From positions 1-64,000 of the forward strand of contig CANMLS010000024.1 of assembly GCA_947498785.1 (NCBI GenBank): 64,000 bases of DNA, written 5' to 3'. Position numbers and translations under genes: made by a program. Positions within the stretch are counted from its first letter, which is position 1, and each line of letters begins with the position of its first letter. This DNA comes from an uncultured Aquimarina sp. Its GTDB lineage: Bacteria; Bacteroidota; Bacteroidia; Flavobacteriales; Flavobacteriaceae. The notes under the pieces were generated by a model. That model did no database searches. It saw only the letters and a program-made list of their open reading frames with translations, and was not told the origin of the DNA. Positions 38,253 through 48,529 of the stretch are shown piece by piece.

Positions 38253-39113
38253 TCAAGCATATTTATATTTCATAAGGTGTTGTATTATTTTGGATTTAAC
38301 TTCAGAATAATGTGTTTGAATTAACCAATGACCACCAGAAATTTTCACAAACTCATAATAACCATCTACATATTCTTTACAATTTTCTGCTGCATATTTT
38401 GATATTGCAAAATCTTCATCTCCCCAAATAAAAAGAGTCGGTGTTTTTACAGCGGCAAGAAGTTTTTTGGTCTTATATTGCTTCATATACCTATAATTAG
38501 AGCGATAATAACTTAATGCTGCTGTTAATCCTTTTTTATCTCTAAAAACTGTGAGATAATCGCTCACTTCATCATCACTACAATTTTCCCAAAATGTTCT
38601 AAAAACTTTAAAATCATTTCTTCTAAACATGATTTCTGGTAAGAAAGGAATCTGAAACATCAATATATACCTACTCATTTTTTTTTGCTCTTTATCGTTT
38701 TGCATAGCACTCCCAAAAGCTTGTAAATGAGGAAATGACAAAGCCGTCCAACTTAAAACTAAATCTGGATGATCATGTATAAGTTTCCAACCTATAACAG
38801 CTCCCCAATCGTGAGCTATCAAATGAAATTTATCATTTGGACTTATTTGTTTTGCAATAGCAAGTACATCACCTTTTAAGATATCTAACAGGTATTCTTT
38901 TTTATGTAAAGGTCTTGCATTTTTACTATATCCTCTTAGATTTGGCGCCACACAATAATACCCTAGAGCACTTATCTCACTCATTATTCTAACCCACATA
39001 TGAGAGCTCTCTGGAAAACCATGTAACAGGAGAACCATTTCATTTTTTCTATTCCCAGAAACCCTACATGTAAAAGTAAAGTTATTTATATCTATTTCTT
39101 CTAGCTGAATCAA
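38253..39113 (-). CDS. Alpha/beta hydrolase, epoxide-hydrolase-like
   Basis: A 286-aa protein with the oxyanion segment HGFPESSHMW (His31 to Trp40), the nucleophile elbow HDWGA with Asp102, a probable acid Asp in IWGDEDF (residues 232-234), and catalytic His262 in SGGHWL. An Asp nucleophile separates it from esterases and fits epoxide hydrolases or haloalkane dehalogenases. A cap-domain YRSNYRYMK provides tyrosines that epoxide hydrolases use, favouring that reading. It is cytoplasmic, with no signal peptide. It is divergent from the FAD oxidoreductase gene, across 304 bp, so a link to the cluster is likely but not certain. Enediyne clusters often carry epoxide hydrolases. Confidence 0.82.
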   Translation of the reverse strand: MIQLEEIDINNFTFTCRVSGNRKNEMVLLLHGFPESSHMWVRIMSEISALGYYCVAPNLRGYSKNARPLHKKEYLLDILKGDVLAIAKQISPNDKFHLIAHDWGAVIGWKLIHDHPDLVLSWTALSFPHLQAFGSAMQNDKEQKKMSRYILMFQIPFLPEIMFRRNDFKVFRTFWENCSDDEVSDYLTVFRDKKGLTAALSYYRSNYRYMKQYKTKKLLAAVKTPTLFIWGDEDFAISKYAAENCKEYVDGYYEFVKISGGHWLIQTHYSEVKSKIIQHLMKYKYA

Positions 39114-39417
39114 TCTACGTAATTATTTAATTAATAAACGATAACCAATTGAGAGTAAAATACTCGATCAATTTCTATTTCTAACGATAGCATCTCGTTA
39201 AGTCTTTTTAATAAAACTTTAATACTCCATTATAGAAAATACTCACTATACTTGTGTCACAAAAGGCATCCTCTTATTGATTTTTTAATCGCCTAAAATA
39301 GAAACATTTTTGATCATTAATGTTAATGAAATATTAATCAGTCAAAAAACTATTTTATACGAGCTTGAGAACAAATGCTAATTAAATTATATATCCAATT
39401 ACTCTTTATTGAAGACT
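39114..39417. promoter_or_regulatory. Divergent intergenic region of the hydrolase and FAD oxidoreductase genes
   Basis: 304 bp, very AT-rich. It must hold the promoters of both divergent genes. I see no exact TAnnTTTG element in either direction. A short imperfect repeat, attaatgttaatgaaatattaa at 39316-39337, may be a binding site, but this is weak. Confidence 0.35.
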
Positions 39418-40749
39418 ATGTCGAACAAACGAAATCATGCAATTGTACTAGGTTGTAGTTTAAGTGGCTTATTAACTGCTAAAGTTTTGAGCAAGCATTA
39501 TCAAAAAGTAACTATAATCGAAAAAGATAAAGTAAATAACATTCCCGAATCAAGAAAAGGGCAACCTCAAACTCAACATGTACATGCTTTGGTCAAATCT
39601 GGATTAAGTATCCTAGAAGAGTATTTTCCTGATATAAAAAAAGACCTTGTTGCTTCTGGTGCTGTAGAAATGGATTTGGGTGACTCTAGCATATTTTACT
39701 CTTATGGCGGACTTAGAGAACGATCAAATAGTGATATAGACATTGTTACTATGAGTCGCCAATTACTCGAATTTCTGATCCGAAGATATACCTTAAACAT
39801 ATCCAATATAGTACTGCTGGATCAAATGGTTTTTGAAAAATTAAACCTCACAGAGGATAAACAGAAAATCAAAGGAGTATCTATTAGAGATACCAAAAAC
39901 AATATGTCTTTTCATACAGACGGTGATTTGATTATAGACACCACAGGTAGAGGTTCTAGAACACCAAAGCTTTTAGATCTAATAGGGTTTAAAGCTCCAG
40001 AAAACAGTACTGTAAAAATTAATGTTAGCTATCATTCTAGAATTTACAAAAGAGATATCAATGATCCCAGAAGCGATAAAATAATTGTTCTCAAAGCCGA
40101 ACCTCCTTTAGAAAAGGTAGATGCAATGCTTTTACCTATTGAAGATGATCGATGGATGTTAACCATTGCAGGTTGGCATAAAACCAATCCAATACCTAAT
40201 TCTGAAAAAGAGTTGTTAATGATGTTTAAAAGTTGGCCTCATTTAGATTTTTATGATATTCTGTCGAATAGCACCCCTGTTTCAGAATTTATAACCTATA
40301 AATTCCCACAAAGCTTAAGGAGACATTATGAAAAATTAGATGAATTCCCCTTAGGATATTTGGTTTTGGGAGATGCGGTCTGTAGCTTAAATCCTGTATA
40401 CGGACATGGAATGACTTCTGCCGCTTTTCAAGCTAAAGAACTAGATAAATTATTAGAAAAACATATCCCAGAAAACAAACTAGCAAAAATTTATTTTAAA
40501 AAGATTTCAAAAATAATAGATCAATGTTGGCTTATTTCTACAATAGAAGATTTTAGATATCCAGAAACCATTGGCAAACGACCCAAAGGAATAAAACTAA
40601 TCAATCGCTACATGACACGAGTACATCGTGTTTCTATACATAATACTTTGGTTAGAAACACCTTTTTGGAAGTTGCCAGTTTATTAAAAACTCCCAAAAC
40701 ACTTTTTTACCCAAGAGTTTTATGGAAATTAATTCGATCCAATTCATAG
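39418..40749 (+). CDS. FAD-dependent oxidoreductase
   Basis: About 443 aa. The N-terminal Rossmann motif is GCSLSG (residues 12-17 from this start) and the C-terminal FAD motif is LGDAVCSLNPVYGHGMTSA, together typical of PHBH-fold FAD monooxygenases and geranylgeranyl-reductase-like enzymes. The flavin-halogenase WxWxIP motif is absent, so it is not a halogenase. I chose the ATG at 39418 over an upstream in-frame TTG at 39409. It lies 371 bp upstream of the synthase on the same strand and may tailor or reduce its product; that is inference. Confidence 0.82.
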   Translation: MSNKRNHAIVLGCSLSGLLTAKVLSKHYQKVTIIEKDKVNNIPESRKGQPQTQHVHALVKSGLSILEEYFPDIKKDLVASGAVEMDLGDSSIFYSYGGLRERSNSDIDIVTMSRQLLEFLIRRYTLNISNIVLLDQMVFEKLNLTEDKQKIKGVSIRDTKNNMSFHTDGDLIIDTTGRGSRTPKLLDLIGFKAPENSTVKINVSYHSRIYKRDINDPRSDKIIVLKAEPPLEKVDAMLLPIEDDRWMLTIAGWHKTNPIPNSEKELLMMFKSWPHLDFYDILSNSTPVSEFITYKFPQSLRRHYEKLDEFPLGYLVLGDAVCSLNPVYGHGMTSAAFQAKELDKLLEKHIPENKLAKIYFKKISKIIDQCWLISTIEDFRYPETIGKRPKGIKLINRYMTRVHRVSIHNTLVRNTFLEVASLLKTPKTLFYPRVLWKLIRSNS

Positions 40750-41120
40750 AAAAAACGCACCAATAAGTAATACAAAATCAAACAATTAGTTATATTATAA
40801 TTTCTTTAAGAATTTTTGTTTTTGAAATTTCGATATTTGATTAAAATTAGATTAACAATTGTTTAAATCAAAAAATAATTTCTGTTTTTATTGCTCTTAA
40901 AACAACTCTCTCATATTTTAAAATATTATTTAGATTATTTAATTATAAAAAAACACATTGCTCTAAGATATTTTTACCCCATTTGATGAAGATAATATCT
41001 CATCAGAATTAGAAATTATTATTGTTAACTCAACTTTGAATTCTTTTAAATCATAATACTAACCTACTTATAAATATTTTCATTAAAACTTCAATTTTTA
41101 ATGAACCAAAGACTTTTTTT
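40750..41120. promoter_or_regulatory. Leader region of the synthase operon
   Basis: 371 bp, extremely AT-rich (long A/T tracts), with no open frame of note and no clear terminator after the FAD gene. It presumably carries the promoter of the 14-kb core operon. The best -7 candidate is CAACTTTG at 41031-41038 (one mismatch to TAnnTTTG), about 80 nt before the ATG; it lacks a recognisable -33 partner. Confidence 0.35.
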
Positions 41121-44100
41121 ATGGCTTTTTTCACAACGCAATACCGTGTTTTATTTCATGATACTATGGCATATGGTTCTCATCACCACATGACCAATTT
41201 CAAATTTCAAAATTATGCTAGAGAAACATTTTTGTTTGGCAGTGCCACAAATGGCCATGAGGATTGGAAAGAAGAATTAAAAGATACTGTAATGCTTACT
41301 CGAGAAGCACACAGTTTAAACCTTGCTCCAGTACAACTAGGAGAGAAAGTAGCAATTTTATTGACCTATGAAGATCCTACTCCAAGTACAGTAAGATTAT
41401 GTTTTAGAGTAATCAACGGTCAAGGAAAACCTGTTTGCTGCGGATATCAAACGATGGTTCTCATCCACAAAGATACCATGGAGTTATTACCTGCTCCGCA
41501 ATTTATTCTAAAATACCTTGATATCAACAACAAACGTTGTGTTCTAGAAGAACTTACTGCTCCATCCTTTGCCAAACGTGTTTTAGAAGGAGCTAAACAC
41601 ATGAAGCATATTTTTAGTCCAGAAATACTAGAAATTGGAAAAAAAATAGCCAATGGTGATACAGCAACTTCTTTTCCCAAAATCATAGATTTCATGCATA
41701 ACGAATATTCTATTGATATTAAGGATGAAGAAGAATCTGTTGACTCTGATGCCATTGTATTTACTTTTGCTGGACAAGGGTCTTATGACTATAAAATACT
41801 AAGAAATTTATATCTTAATTATCCAATTGCCAAACCATTCTTTGACTATACTGATCAATTAGCAAAAAAAACGTTTGGAAAACATTTTTTACCTCTTGTA
41901 GAAGCCTCCAGTAAAAAACTGCATGATCAACTTTTAAGTGAATCCCCTGATTTTAATCAATTCGGTATTTATCTTATCAATATCATAACAGCCAAAATAA
42001 TGATGGATAAAGGCATTCGCCCATCATTATTACTAGGTCATAGTTTTGGTGAAATCGCAGCACTTGCTATAGCCGAAGTATTTTCTATAGAAGTAGGCTT
42101 AGAGATTATAAATCACAGAATTTTGACATTGCAATCAGACCAAATAGCAGGAAAAATGGCTTCTGTATCTTGTGATGAATTTTTTGCTAGTCAAATACTA
42201 AAAAAAATCAATAAAGAAAATGATATATACATAGCTGTATGTAATCACTCAAAACAAACTATAGTATCCGGAACAGTAGATGCTCTGGATGAATTATCCC
42301 TAGCCTTATCAAGAAAAGGTGTTTCGCTCACCTACATAGATAGCGAATACCCTTTTCACTCTCCATATCTCAACAATCTGGTTTCTCCATTCAGACAACA
42401 ACTAAATACTTACGAATATAAATCTGCTAAAATCCCTGTTTATCATGGAACCGAACAAACATTACATACATCGTATAGTGATACTCCTGCGATTATAGCA
42501 GACATGTTTGTAAAGCCGCTTCATTTTCAAAAAATCATACAATCACTTTACAACCAAGGATATCGTCAATTTATTTCTTGTGAAGGAAAAGGTATTGTTC
42601 ATAAAATAATATCAAAAATAGGTAATGAGCTAGAAACTCCATTGGTAAACCACACTATAATAGATAAACAATACGGATTAAAAACAGGGTTTGAAAAGGT
42701 TTTTGACTATTTCTTATATTCGGATAAATCTGACACAAACCAAGGAAACACCAAAATAGAAGCTTCTAGCAAAACGGATTATCAAATAACAACTCAAAAC
42801 AAAAATTCAGACAAAAAATATCCTGACGAATTATGTTCTAAAGAACCCATAGCTATTGTTGGTCAGGGATGTATTGTTCCTGGTGCTATTGACCCCAATG
42901 AATATTGGAAAAATATTACTAATGGAATTAATGGTGTTGTAAATTTAGGAATTGAATGTCCAGAAATGATGCAAGATTTTGTTGGAGGACATGTTACAAA
43001 AGACAAACAAGACATTGTTGCAGATAAAACGTATACCTTACTTAATGGAACAATTCTTAAAATAAACTATAATCCCCAATTACTCTCTGAAATATATACA
43101 GAAGACGAATTTAATGCGCTGACAAGAGGGCAACGACTGCTAGCATTAGCATTAGCCCAAAGTATGGATCAACATACATTAGACAAAAACAACAGTAGAG
43201 TACAATGTATTATAGGAGCAACTGCAGATGGGTCAAATGAATACGATGAGGCTTTGTTTTTGGAAAGTATGAAACAAGCCCTGAATGATATAGAAGAACC
43301 TGAAGAAGTTCTTAAAGGTTTTACCAAAGACATAGAAAGTCTATCTGGATATCGTTCTGATATAGATTCATTATCGCAGCAAACAATGTATAGTGAAGTA
43401 TTACAAAGATTCTTTAAAAAAGAAGTTAACACCTATGTTATAGATTCTGCATGTTCTTCATCTTTATATTCTGTTAATCTGGGAATAAAAGCACTTCAAA
43501 ATTTTGAGTCAGACATTATTCTGGCAGGAGGAGTTTTTGCTCCAGGCCCTGCAAACAATACACTCTTTGCACAGTTTAGAGGCTTAACACCTACACAAAG
43601 TCGACCTTTGGACTCCAATGCCGATGGTGTTGTATTTAGCGATGGTGCTGGAATGGTCGTGCTAAAAAGATTATCAGACGCTATTGCTAATGAGGATAAG
43701 GTTTTGGGAGTAATTAGAGGAATGGGGTTATCTAGTGATGGAAAAAGCCCTTCTATTAATGTGCCAAAATCTGTAGGACAAACTATCGCCATAAAAAAGT
43801 GTTATAAAAACTCTGGGATTCCTATGGATTCCCTTCAATATGTAGAAGTTCATGCTACAGCAACACCTGTTGGTGATGCAGTAGAGTTTAATTCTCTAAA
43901 AGAAGCATTTAATGACCATAAAAATGTCGCCAATCCAGTAGCTTTGGGCAGTGTTAAATCTCTTATCGGACATACAGGATGGGCATCTGGAGTTGCCTCT
44001 ATTATAAAAATATGTAAGGCTTTTGAACATCAAATAATTCCTAAACAATATAATTATAATACTCCTAATGAGAATTTTGATTTGGACAATACTCCTTTCT

Positions 44101-47100
44101 TTATTCCCGAAGAAAATCAATCTTGGCAAGAAAATTTGAATAATTTACCCAGAAGAGCTGGGATAAATGGATTTGGATTTGGAGGTACCAATGCACATCT
44201 TATAATTGAAGCTTTTGATGAGAACTATCATCATCAACTTAAGTATACCAAAAACACTAGTCCAAAAGGCACCATAAAATTAGCTGTAGTTGGGAGTAGT
44301 ACTTTGTTTCCCGATACAAACAAATTAGACAAGGGTTCCCTTGGGGATCAATCACGTTTTAATAGAGGTGTATTGCATTTACCTGCTAAAAAAAGATTGC
44401 TTCCTGATGTAACAGATCACATGGATGTCTCACATTACTTAGCAATGCAATCAGCAGAGGAAGTACTTACTTCTATGTCTCCAAAATGGGCAGAATTCAA
44501 GAATAACATTGGGGTGGTTCTAGGTATTGAGTCAAAAACAGAACGAGGAATTGAGGCTATAGAACGTATTTTTCTTGATTTTTTTAAGCGAATTATGCTT
44601 CAACAAAAGTCTATCAGCAAACTCAAAGCTATCGATTTTGACAGAATACTCAACAAGCTAATAGAACATAAAAAAACTAGTGTCATCCCTTCAGGACCTT
44701 ATACCCTTCCCGGGTTAATGCCAAATGTAGCAGCTAGTAGAATTACTAATATTTTTAACCTTAGAGGACCTAATATTGTAATTGATAAAGGAAGAGATTC
44801 TCTATTACAATCATTATTTGTTGCCAATCAGTTCTTAGAATCTAACGACTGTGATATTGTTCTTGCTGGTGCTATTAGTACAGGACATAAATCTATTGAT
44901 CTTTCTTTTAAAGAAGCAACAGTCTTATATGCTCTGGTAACTGAAGAATATGCACAAAAGAATGATTTAAATATTCTTTCTACAATTTCTGTGGATAGTA
45001 ATCTTGCTGTTAAGATTAATGACAACTTATTAGATTTTACTAATGACACAGCAGAGTATAAAGGATCCTATGGGCTAACAACATTAGCAGAAGCAATCAA
45101 TCAAAAAAAGGCAGATAACATCAAGACGGCTCAGAAAAAGGAACATGAATACCCTGAAGTTAAAATTTCTAACACTCAAGATATTACTAATTCCTTTACT
45201 TCAAAAACATATGATTATATAAGACAAACTCCTATTTACAACTTTACACCAAAATTAAAAGAAGTTGTCAAGCAAAATACTCGTGTTTCTTTACAAAATG
45301 ATAAGTTTTTATTTGTTATTGATCAGGTACATAAGTGGCAAGAACTTGAAAAGTCTGGGGTTTTGGATGCCATAGAGTATACTGTCATCTATCAAGGGAA
45401 AGAAAATATAGCTTTAAATAATGCTATAATAATCAATTTAGAATTAGACAATAACGATCAAATATTAAGAAAATTAGAGGACGTAAGGTTTGACACTATT
45501 ATTGGTTTAAAATATTTAGGAGACTATAAGGTTGATTCTTTATTAGAAAACAATTTTATAGAAGAGCGTCAATTAATCGACTTACTTTTTACCATTACAA
45601 AACTACATTATGATCACATAAAAACAGGTGCTATCAAATTACTTACCGTCTGTTTAGATGCATTTGAAAATGAAAACCCTAATGGGTATACAGGATTACT
45701 TTCGGGCTTTATAAAATCAGTTACCAGAGAACTCTCTAGTGCAACTTGTAAAATGATAGCATTAGATCACGATAATTTATTTAAAGCGATACAACAAATA
45801 GAAACAGAATTAGGCCAATCAGACCATTATCCAGAAGCATATTATACAGAAGATAAACGAATGGTTTATAAACTGGAAAAAGTTGAAAAAAGGAAAGAAA
45901 CACATACCGATTATCTCAATAATAACTCTATAGTTATTGCAACTGGTGGTGGCCGAGGAGTAACTGCAGTACTTGCAGAAGAATTATTAAACAGATATGG
46001 GTGTACGGTAATCGCTTTGGGCAGAACAGACGTTTCATCTGTACCTAGCTCAATTCTTAAAATGGATGAAGCATCCTTACGATCTTTTGAAGGTGTTTTT
46101 TACAAACAAGAGCTATCAAAAAGTAAATCAAAAAACATCAAACAACTTAAAAAAGAATTTAACTCCTACCTCGCTGCAAATGAACTTAATCAAGTAATCA
46201 CAAATTTGCAATCTTTGCCAGGAACTTATATTTATAAAAGTGTTGATATTAATAATGAAAATAAAATTGACCAATTAATCGGCGACTTGTATGCTACTTA
46301 TGGTAAAGTAGATATGGTATTACACGGTGCCGGAGTTCAATTATCGCAGATACTAACAAAAAAATCATTAGTTGATTTTCGTCGTATTATATCAACAAAA
46401 ATAGGGAGTCTTGGCAATTTTTATAAAGCAATCAAAAAACGTAAAAATCAACCTGTACATTATCATATTCTTACTTCTACATTTAGTTATTTGGGTAATG
46501 ATGGTCAACCTGATTATGGTGCTGCCAACGAAGCAATGGATCGCCTTGCCAATATGATGAATTCTCATGACAAAGATTCGTACTGGTCTTCTATTGCATG
46601 GCTAGGTTGGGCAGGAATAGGAATGACCAGAGGTTCAGAATTTGCTGCATTAGCTGCAAACAGAGGTCTTCGAGGAGTAACCAAAGAAGAAGGGCAAGAG
46701 ATATTCGCCGATGTAATTTCTGGATCTCCAATAGCGCCAACCAATATTTTATTAGCAGATGGAGAAATAAAATATTACAAGCCTGATATTATAAATAAAC
46801 AACAAAATTCAAAAACAGTAAAAAACAGTATCACCATCACACATGATATCTCAACGGATAATGCTCCTTTTTTATTAGCCCATAAGATAAGTAATACTCC
46901 TACTCTACCTGGTGCTTTTATTACTAGTCTTATTGGAGATGCTGCTAAAAAATTGCGACCAGAATTAAAAATTACTGCTTTTGAAAATATGTATTCAAGA
47001 AAATTTATTAAAGTTTTCAAAGACAAAAAAATACACTTAAGAGTTATTGCCAGAATTGTTTCAGAAAATGAAAAAGAAAGTAATATAGAAGTCAAAGTCA

Positions 47101-47711
47101 TCTCAGATTTTATTCATAAATCAGGTAAAATATTACAAAAAGACATTATTCATAGCGAAACGATTTTAAAAATGTCAAATGAAATTTCTCAACCAATTCA
47201 TCAAAATCAAAAGTTTAGGGATTCTCTTTCTGAAACAAAAGAATCTCTACCAGACCCTTATGTAATGGGTAATTCTAAGGTACACTTGGGAATAGGGTTT
47301 GATGTATTATCCAGAATAGAAGTTGATGATCAATATCGAAAAGGAGAATATAACCTTTTAGACATTAACTATAGAAGTGACGATTACAAAAAATTCATGC
47401 CAGTATTTATATTAATGGATGCTATGTGGAGGTTTGGCGGTATTAGTGTAAACAGTAATGGAGATATGCCGCTTTGTGTACCTGACTTTTGTAAGGATAT
47501 GCGATTTTATTTTGACTTTACCGATAATACCTATCCTGCATTATTTGAGACCATTTCGTTTTTTGGAGTTAATCCTATTGAAGATGGTGAAATGTTACAT
47601 CTTAGTACGATTGAAGCCAGAGATAAAAATGGCAATTTACTTCTTGAAGTTCTTGGAGGAAGTTGCAAAAAATTTGATGTTGTCACTCCCGAACTTACTG
47701 TTGAGCAATGA
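41121..47711 (+). CDS. Iterative type I PKS/PUFA-like synthase (TE-AT-KS-KS0-KR-DH)
   Basis: 2196 aa, cytoplasmic. Residues 1-140: a hotdog domain (LFHDTMAYGSHHHMTNF, FQNYARETFLFG) resembling enediyne thioesterases CalE7/SgcE10. About 205-520: acyltransferase with GHSFGE, Ser308. About 575-1030: ketosynthase with Cys778 (DSACSSSL), His911 and His951. About 1050-1330: a second KS-like domain with Arg1225 where the cysteine should be, like a chain-length factor. About 1410-1865: ketoreductase, TGGGRG at 1608-1613, Ser1786, Tyr1799, Asn1803. About 1905-2190: double-hotdog dehydratase with His1921 and Asp2100. There is no ACP in the chain; ACPs are supplied by the gene at 48504. AT before KS is unusual. 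The stop overlaps the PPTase start by 4 bp. Product: probably a polyene or polyunsaturated acyl chain, by inference. Confidence 0.88.
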   Translation: MAFFTTQYRVLFHDTMAYGSHHHMTNFKFQNYARETFLFGSATNGHEDWKEELKDTVMLTREAHSLNLAPVQLGEKVAILLTYEDPTPSTVRLCFRVINGQGKPVCCGYQTMVLIHKDTMELLPAPQFILKYLDINNKRCVLEELTAPSFAKRVLEGAKHMKHIFSPEILEIGKKIANGDTATSFPKIIDFMHNEYSIDIKDEEESVDSDAIVFTFAGQGSYDYKILRNLYLNYPIAKPFFDYTDQLAKKTFGKHFLPLVEASSKKLHDQLLSESPDFNQFGIYLINIITAKIMMDKGIRPSLLLGHSFGEIAALAIAEVFSIEVGLEIINHRILTLQSDQIAGKMASVSCDEFFASQILKKINKENDIYIAVCNHSKQTIVSGTVDALDELSLALSRKGVSLTYIDSEYPFHSPYLNNLVSPFRQQLNTYEYKSAKIPVYHGTEQTLHTSYSDTPAIIADMFVKPLHFQKIIQSLYNQGYRQFISCEGKGIVHKIISKIGNELETPLVNHTIIDKQYGLKTGFEKVFDYFLYSDKSDTNQGNTKIEASSKTDYQITTQNKNSDKKYPDELCSKEPIAIVGQGCIVPGAIDPNEYWKNITNGINGVVNLGIECPEMMQDFVGGHVTKDKQDIVADKTYTLLNGTILKINYNPQLLSEIYTEDEFNALTRGQRLLALALAQSMDQHTLDKNNSRVQCIIGATADGSNEYDEALFLESMKQALNDIEEPEEVLKGFTKDIESLSGYRSDIDSLSQQTMYSEVLQRFFKKEVNTYVIDSACSSSLYSVNLGIKALQNFESDIILAGGVFAPGPANNTLFAQFRGLTPTQSRPLDSNADGVVFSDGAGMVVLKRLSDAIANEDKVLGVIRGMGLSSDGKSPSINVPKSVGQTIAIKKCYKNSGIPMDSLQYVEVHATATPVGDAVEFNSLKEAFNDHKNVANPVALGSVKSLIGHTGWASGVASIIKICKAFEHQIIPKQYNYNTPNENFDLDNTPFFIPEENQSWQENLNNLPRRAGINGFGFGGTNAHLIIEAFDENYHHQLKYTKNTSPKGTIKLAVVGSSTLFPDTNKLDKGSLGDQSRFNRGVLHLPAKKRLLPDVTDHMDVSHYLAMQSAEEVLTSMSPKWAEFKNNIGVVLGIESKTERGIEAIERIFLDFFKRIMLQQKSISKLKAIDFDRILNKLIEHKKTSVIPSGPYTLPGLMPNVAASRITNIFNLRGPNIVIDKGRDSLLQSLFVANQFLESNDCDIVLAGAISTGHKSIDLSFKEATVLYALVTEEYAQKNDLNILSTISVDSNLAVKINDNLLDFTNDTAEYKGSYGLTTLAEAINQKKADNIKTAQKKEHEYPEVKISNTQDITNSFTSKTYDYIRQTPIYNFTPKLKEVVKQNTRVSLQNDKFLFVIDQVHKWQELEKSGVLDAIEYTVIYQGKENIALNNAIIINLELDNNDQILRKLEDVRFDTIIGLKYLGDYKVDSLLENNFIEERQLIDLLFTITKLHYDHIKTGAIKLLTVCLDAFENENPNGYTGLLSGFIKSVTRELSSATCKMIALDHDNLFKAIQQIETELGQSDHYPEAYYTEDKRMVYKLEKVEKRKETHTDYLNNNSIVIATGGGRGVTAVLAEELLNRYGCTVIALGRTDVSSVPSSILKMDEASLRSFEGVFYKQELSKSKSKNIKQLKKEFNSYLAANELNQVITNLQSLPGTYIYKSVDINNENKIDQLIGDLYATYGKVDMVLHGAGVQLSQILTKKSLVDFRRIISTKIGSLGNFYKAIKKRKNQPVHYHILTSTFSYLGNDGQPDYGAANEAMDRLANMMNSHDKDSYWSSIAWLGWAGIGMTRGSEFAALAANRGLRGVTKEEGQEIFADVISGSPIAPTNILLADGEIKYYKPDIINKQQNSKTVKNSITITHDISTDNAPFLLAHKISNTPTLPGAFITSLIGDAAKKLRPELKITAFENMYSRKFIKVFKDKKIHLRVIARIVSENEKESNIEVKVISDFIHKSGKILQKDIIHSETILKMSNEISQPIHQNQKFRDSLSETKESLPDPYVMGNSKVHLGIGFDVLSRIEVDDQYRKGEYNLLDINYRSDDYKKFMPVFILMDAMWRFGGISVNSNGDMPLCVPDFCKDMRFYFDFTDNTYPALFETISFFGVNPIEDGEMLHLSTIEARDKNGNLLLEVLGGSCKKFDVVTPELTVEQ

Positions 47712-48529
47712 GTATAGCCATCACTAAATCAAATGACGTTATTCTGTCTATAGAAAAAGACTCTGTCAGATATTTATCTGATGCTGAGACAGTAACTTTT
47801 ATGAATCTAAAAAGTATTCATAAAAAATATACTTGGCTCACAGGAAGACTATTGTCTAAATACCTCTTTTTAAAAACTATAGGAAGTAATCTAGTTAATA
47901 AAGAAAAACAAAACTTATTAAAAGTTACACTTACTGATATACATAAGTTTCCAGTCTGGATCTATCAAAAAATAGAAATATTGACACCTAAGAATGTAAA
48001 AACAAAAAAACCTAGTCTGTATTGGTGTAAAAACCATACTGCTATGTTTGTTTCTATTTCTCATTCTGAACCTTATACTGCTTCATGTATATCACTATCA
48101 AATACTAGTATTGATTTAGAATCAATACTTCCCAGAAACAAATCCTTTTACCTTTATAATTATACCGGAAACGAAAAAAAATGGATACATGACTATGCTG
48201 TGAACAGTGGAATATCAAAAGACTGGCTTCTTTCTTTTTTGTGGACGATAAAGGAGGGAATTATAAAATCTGGATATTTCCCTAAACTTACGTTATGGAA
48301 TATCCCAAAAATAGAAGTTATAATGCCTTCTTGTATTCATCAAAATAAAAATTCTGATATCAGTTCAATAAATAACAACCCTTTTCTTTTTAGAGATCTT
48401 GCTACTATCATTAAAGTTAAAAATCAAGATTTTCCTATAAAAATAAAATATATACAATACACAAATTTAATATTAACATCTACTATAATTCAAACTCAAA
48501 ATAATGGAAACCTTATTAACCAAAACTGA
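47708..48529 (+). CDS. 4'-phosphopantetheinyl transferase-like protein
   Basis: A 273-aa protein that should load phosphopantetheine onto the neighbouring ACPs. Sfp-type motifs are visible: FVSISHSEPYTA, TSIDLE in place of the usual GIDxE with Asp and Glu kept, and LWTIKEGIIK for WxxKEA. It starts inside the synthase stop codon (ATGA) and overlaps the ACP gene by 26 bp, so all three are translationally coupled. In canonical enediyne PKSE the PPTase is fused to the DH end; here it is a separate chain at the same place in the order. Confidence 0.8.
   Translation: MSIAITKSNDVILSIEKDSVRYLSDAETVTFMNLKSIHKKYTWLTGRLLSKYLFLKTIGSNLVNKEKQNLLKVTLTDIHKFPVWIYQKIEILTPKNVKTKKPSLYWCKNHTAMFVSISHSEPYTASCISLSNTSIDLESILPRNKSFYLYNYTGNEKKWIHDYAVNSGISKDWLLSFLWTIKEGIIKSGYFPKLTLWNIPKIEVIMPSCIHQNKNSDISSINNNPFLFRDLATIIKVKNQDFPIKIKYIQYTNLILTSTIIQTQNNGNLINQN

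Noticed and set aside
39418..40749. Flavin-dependent halogenase
   Set aside because: The WxWxIP motif is absent.
41121..47711. Straightforward enediyne PKSE
   Set aside because: Canonical order KS-AT-ACP-KR-DH-PPTase is not present: TE and AT come first, no ACP is in the chain, and PPTase is separate. I only claim relation to the family.
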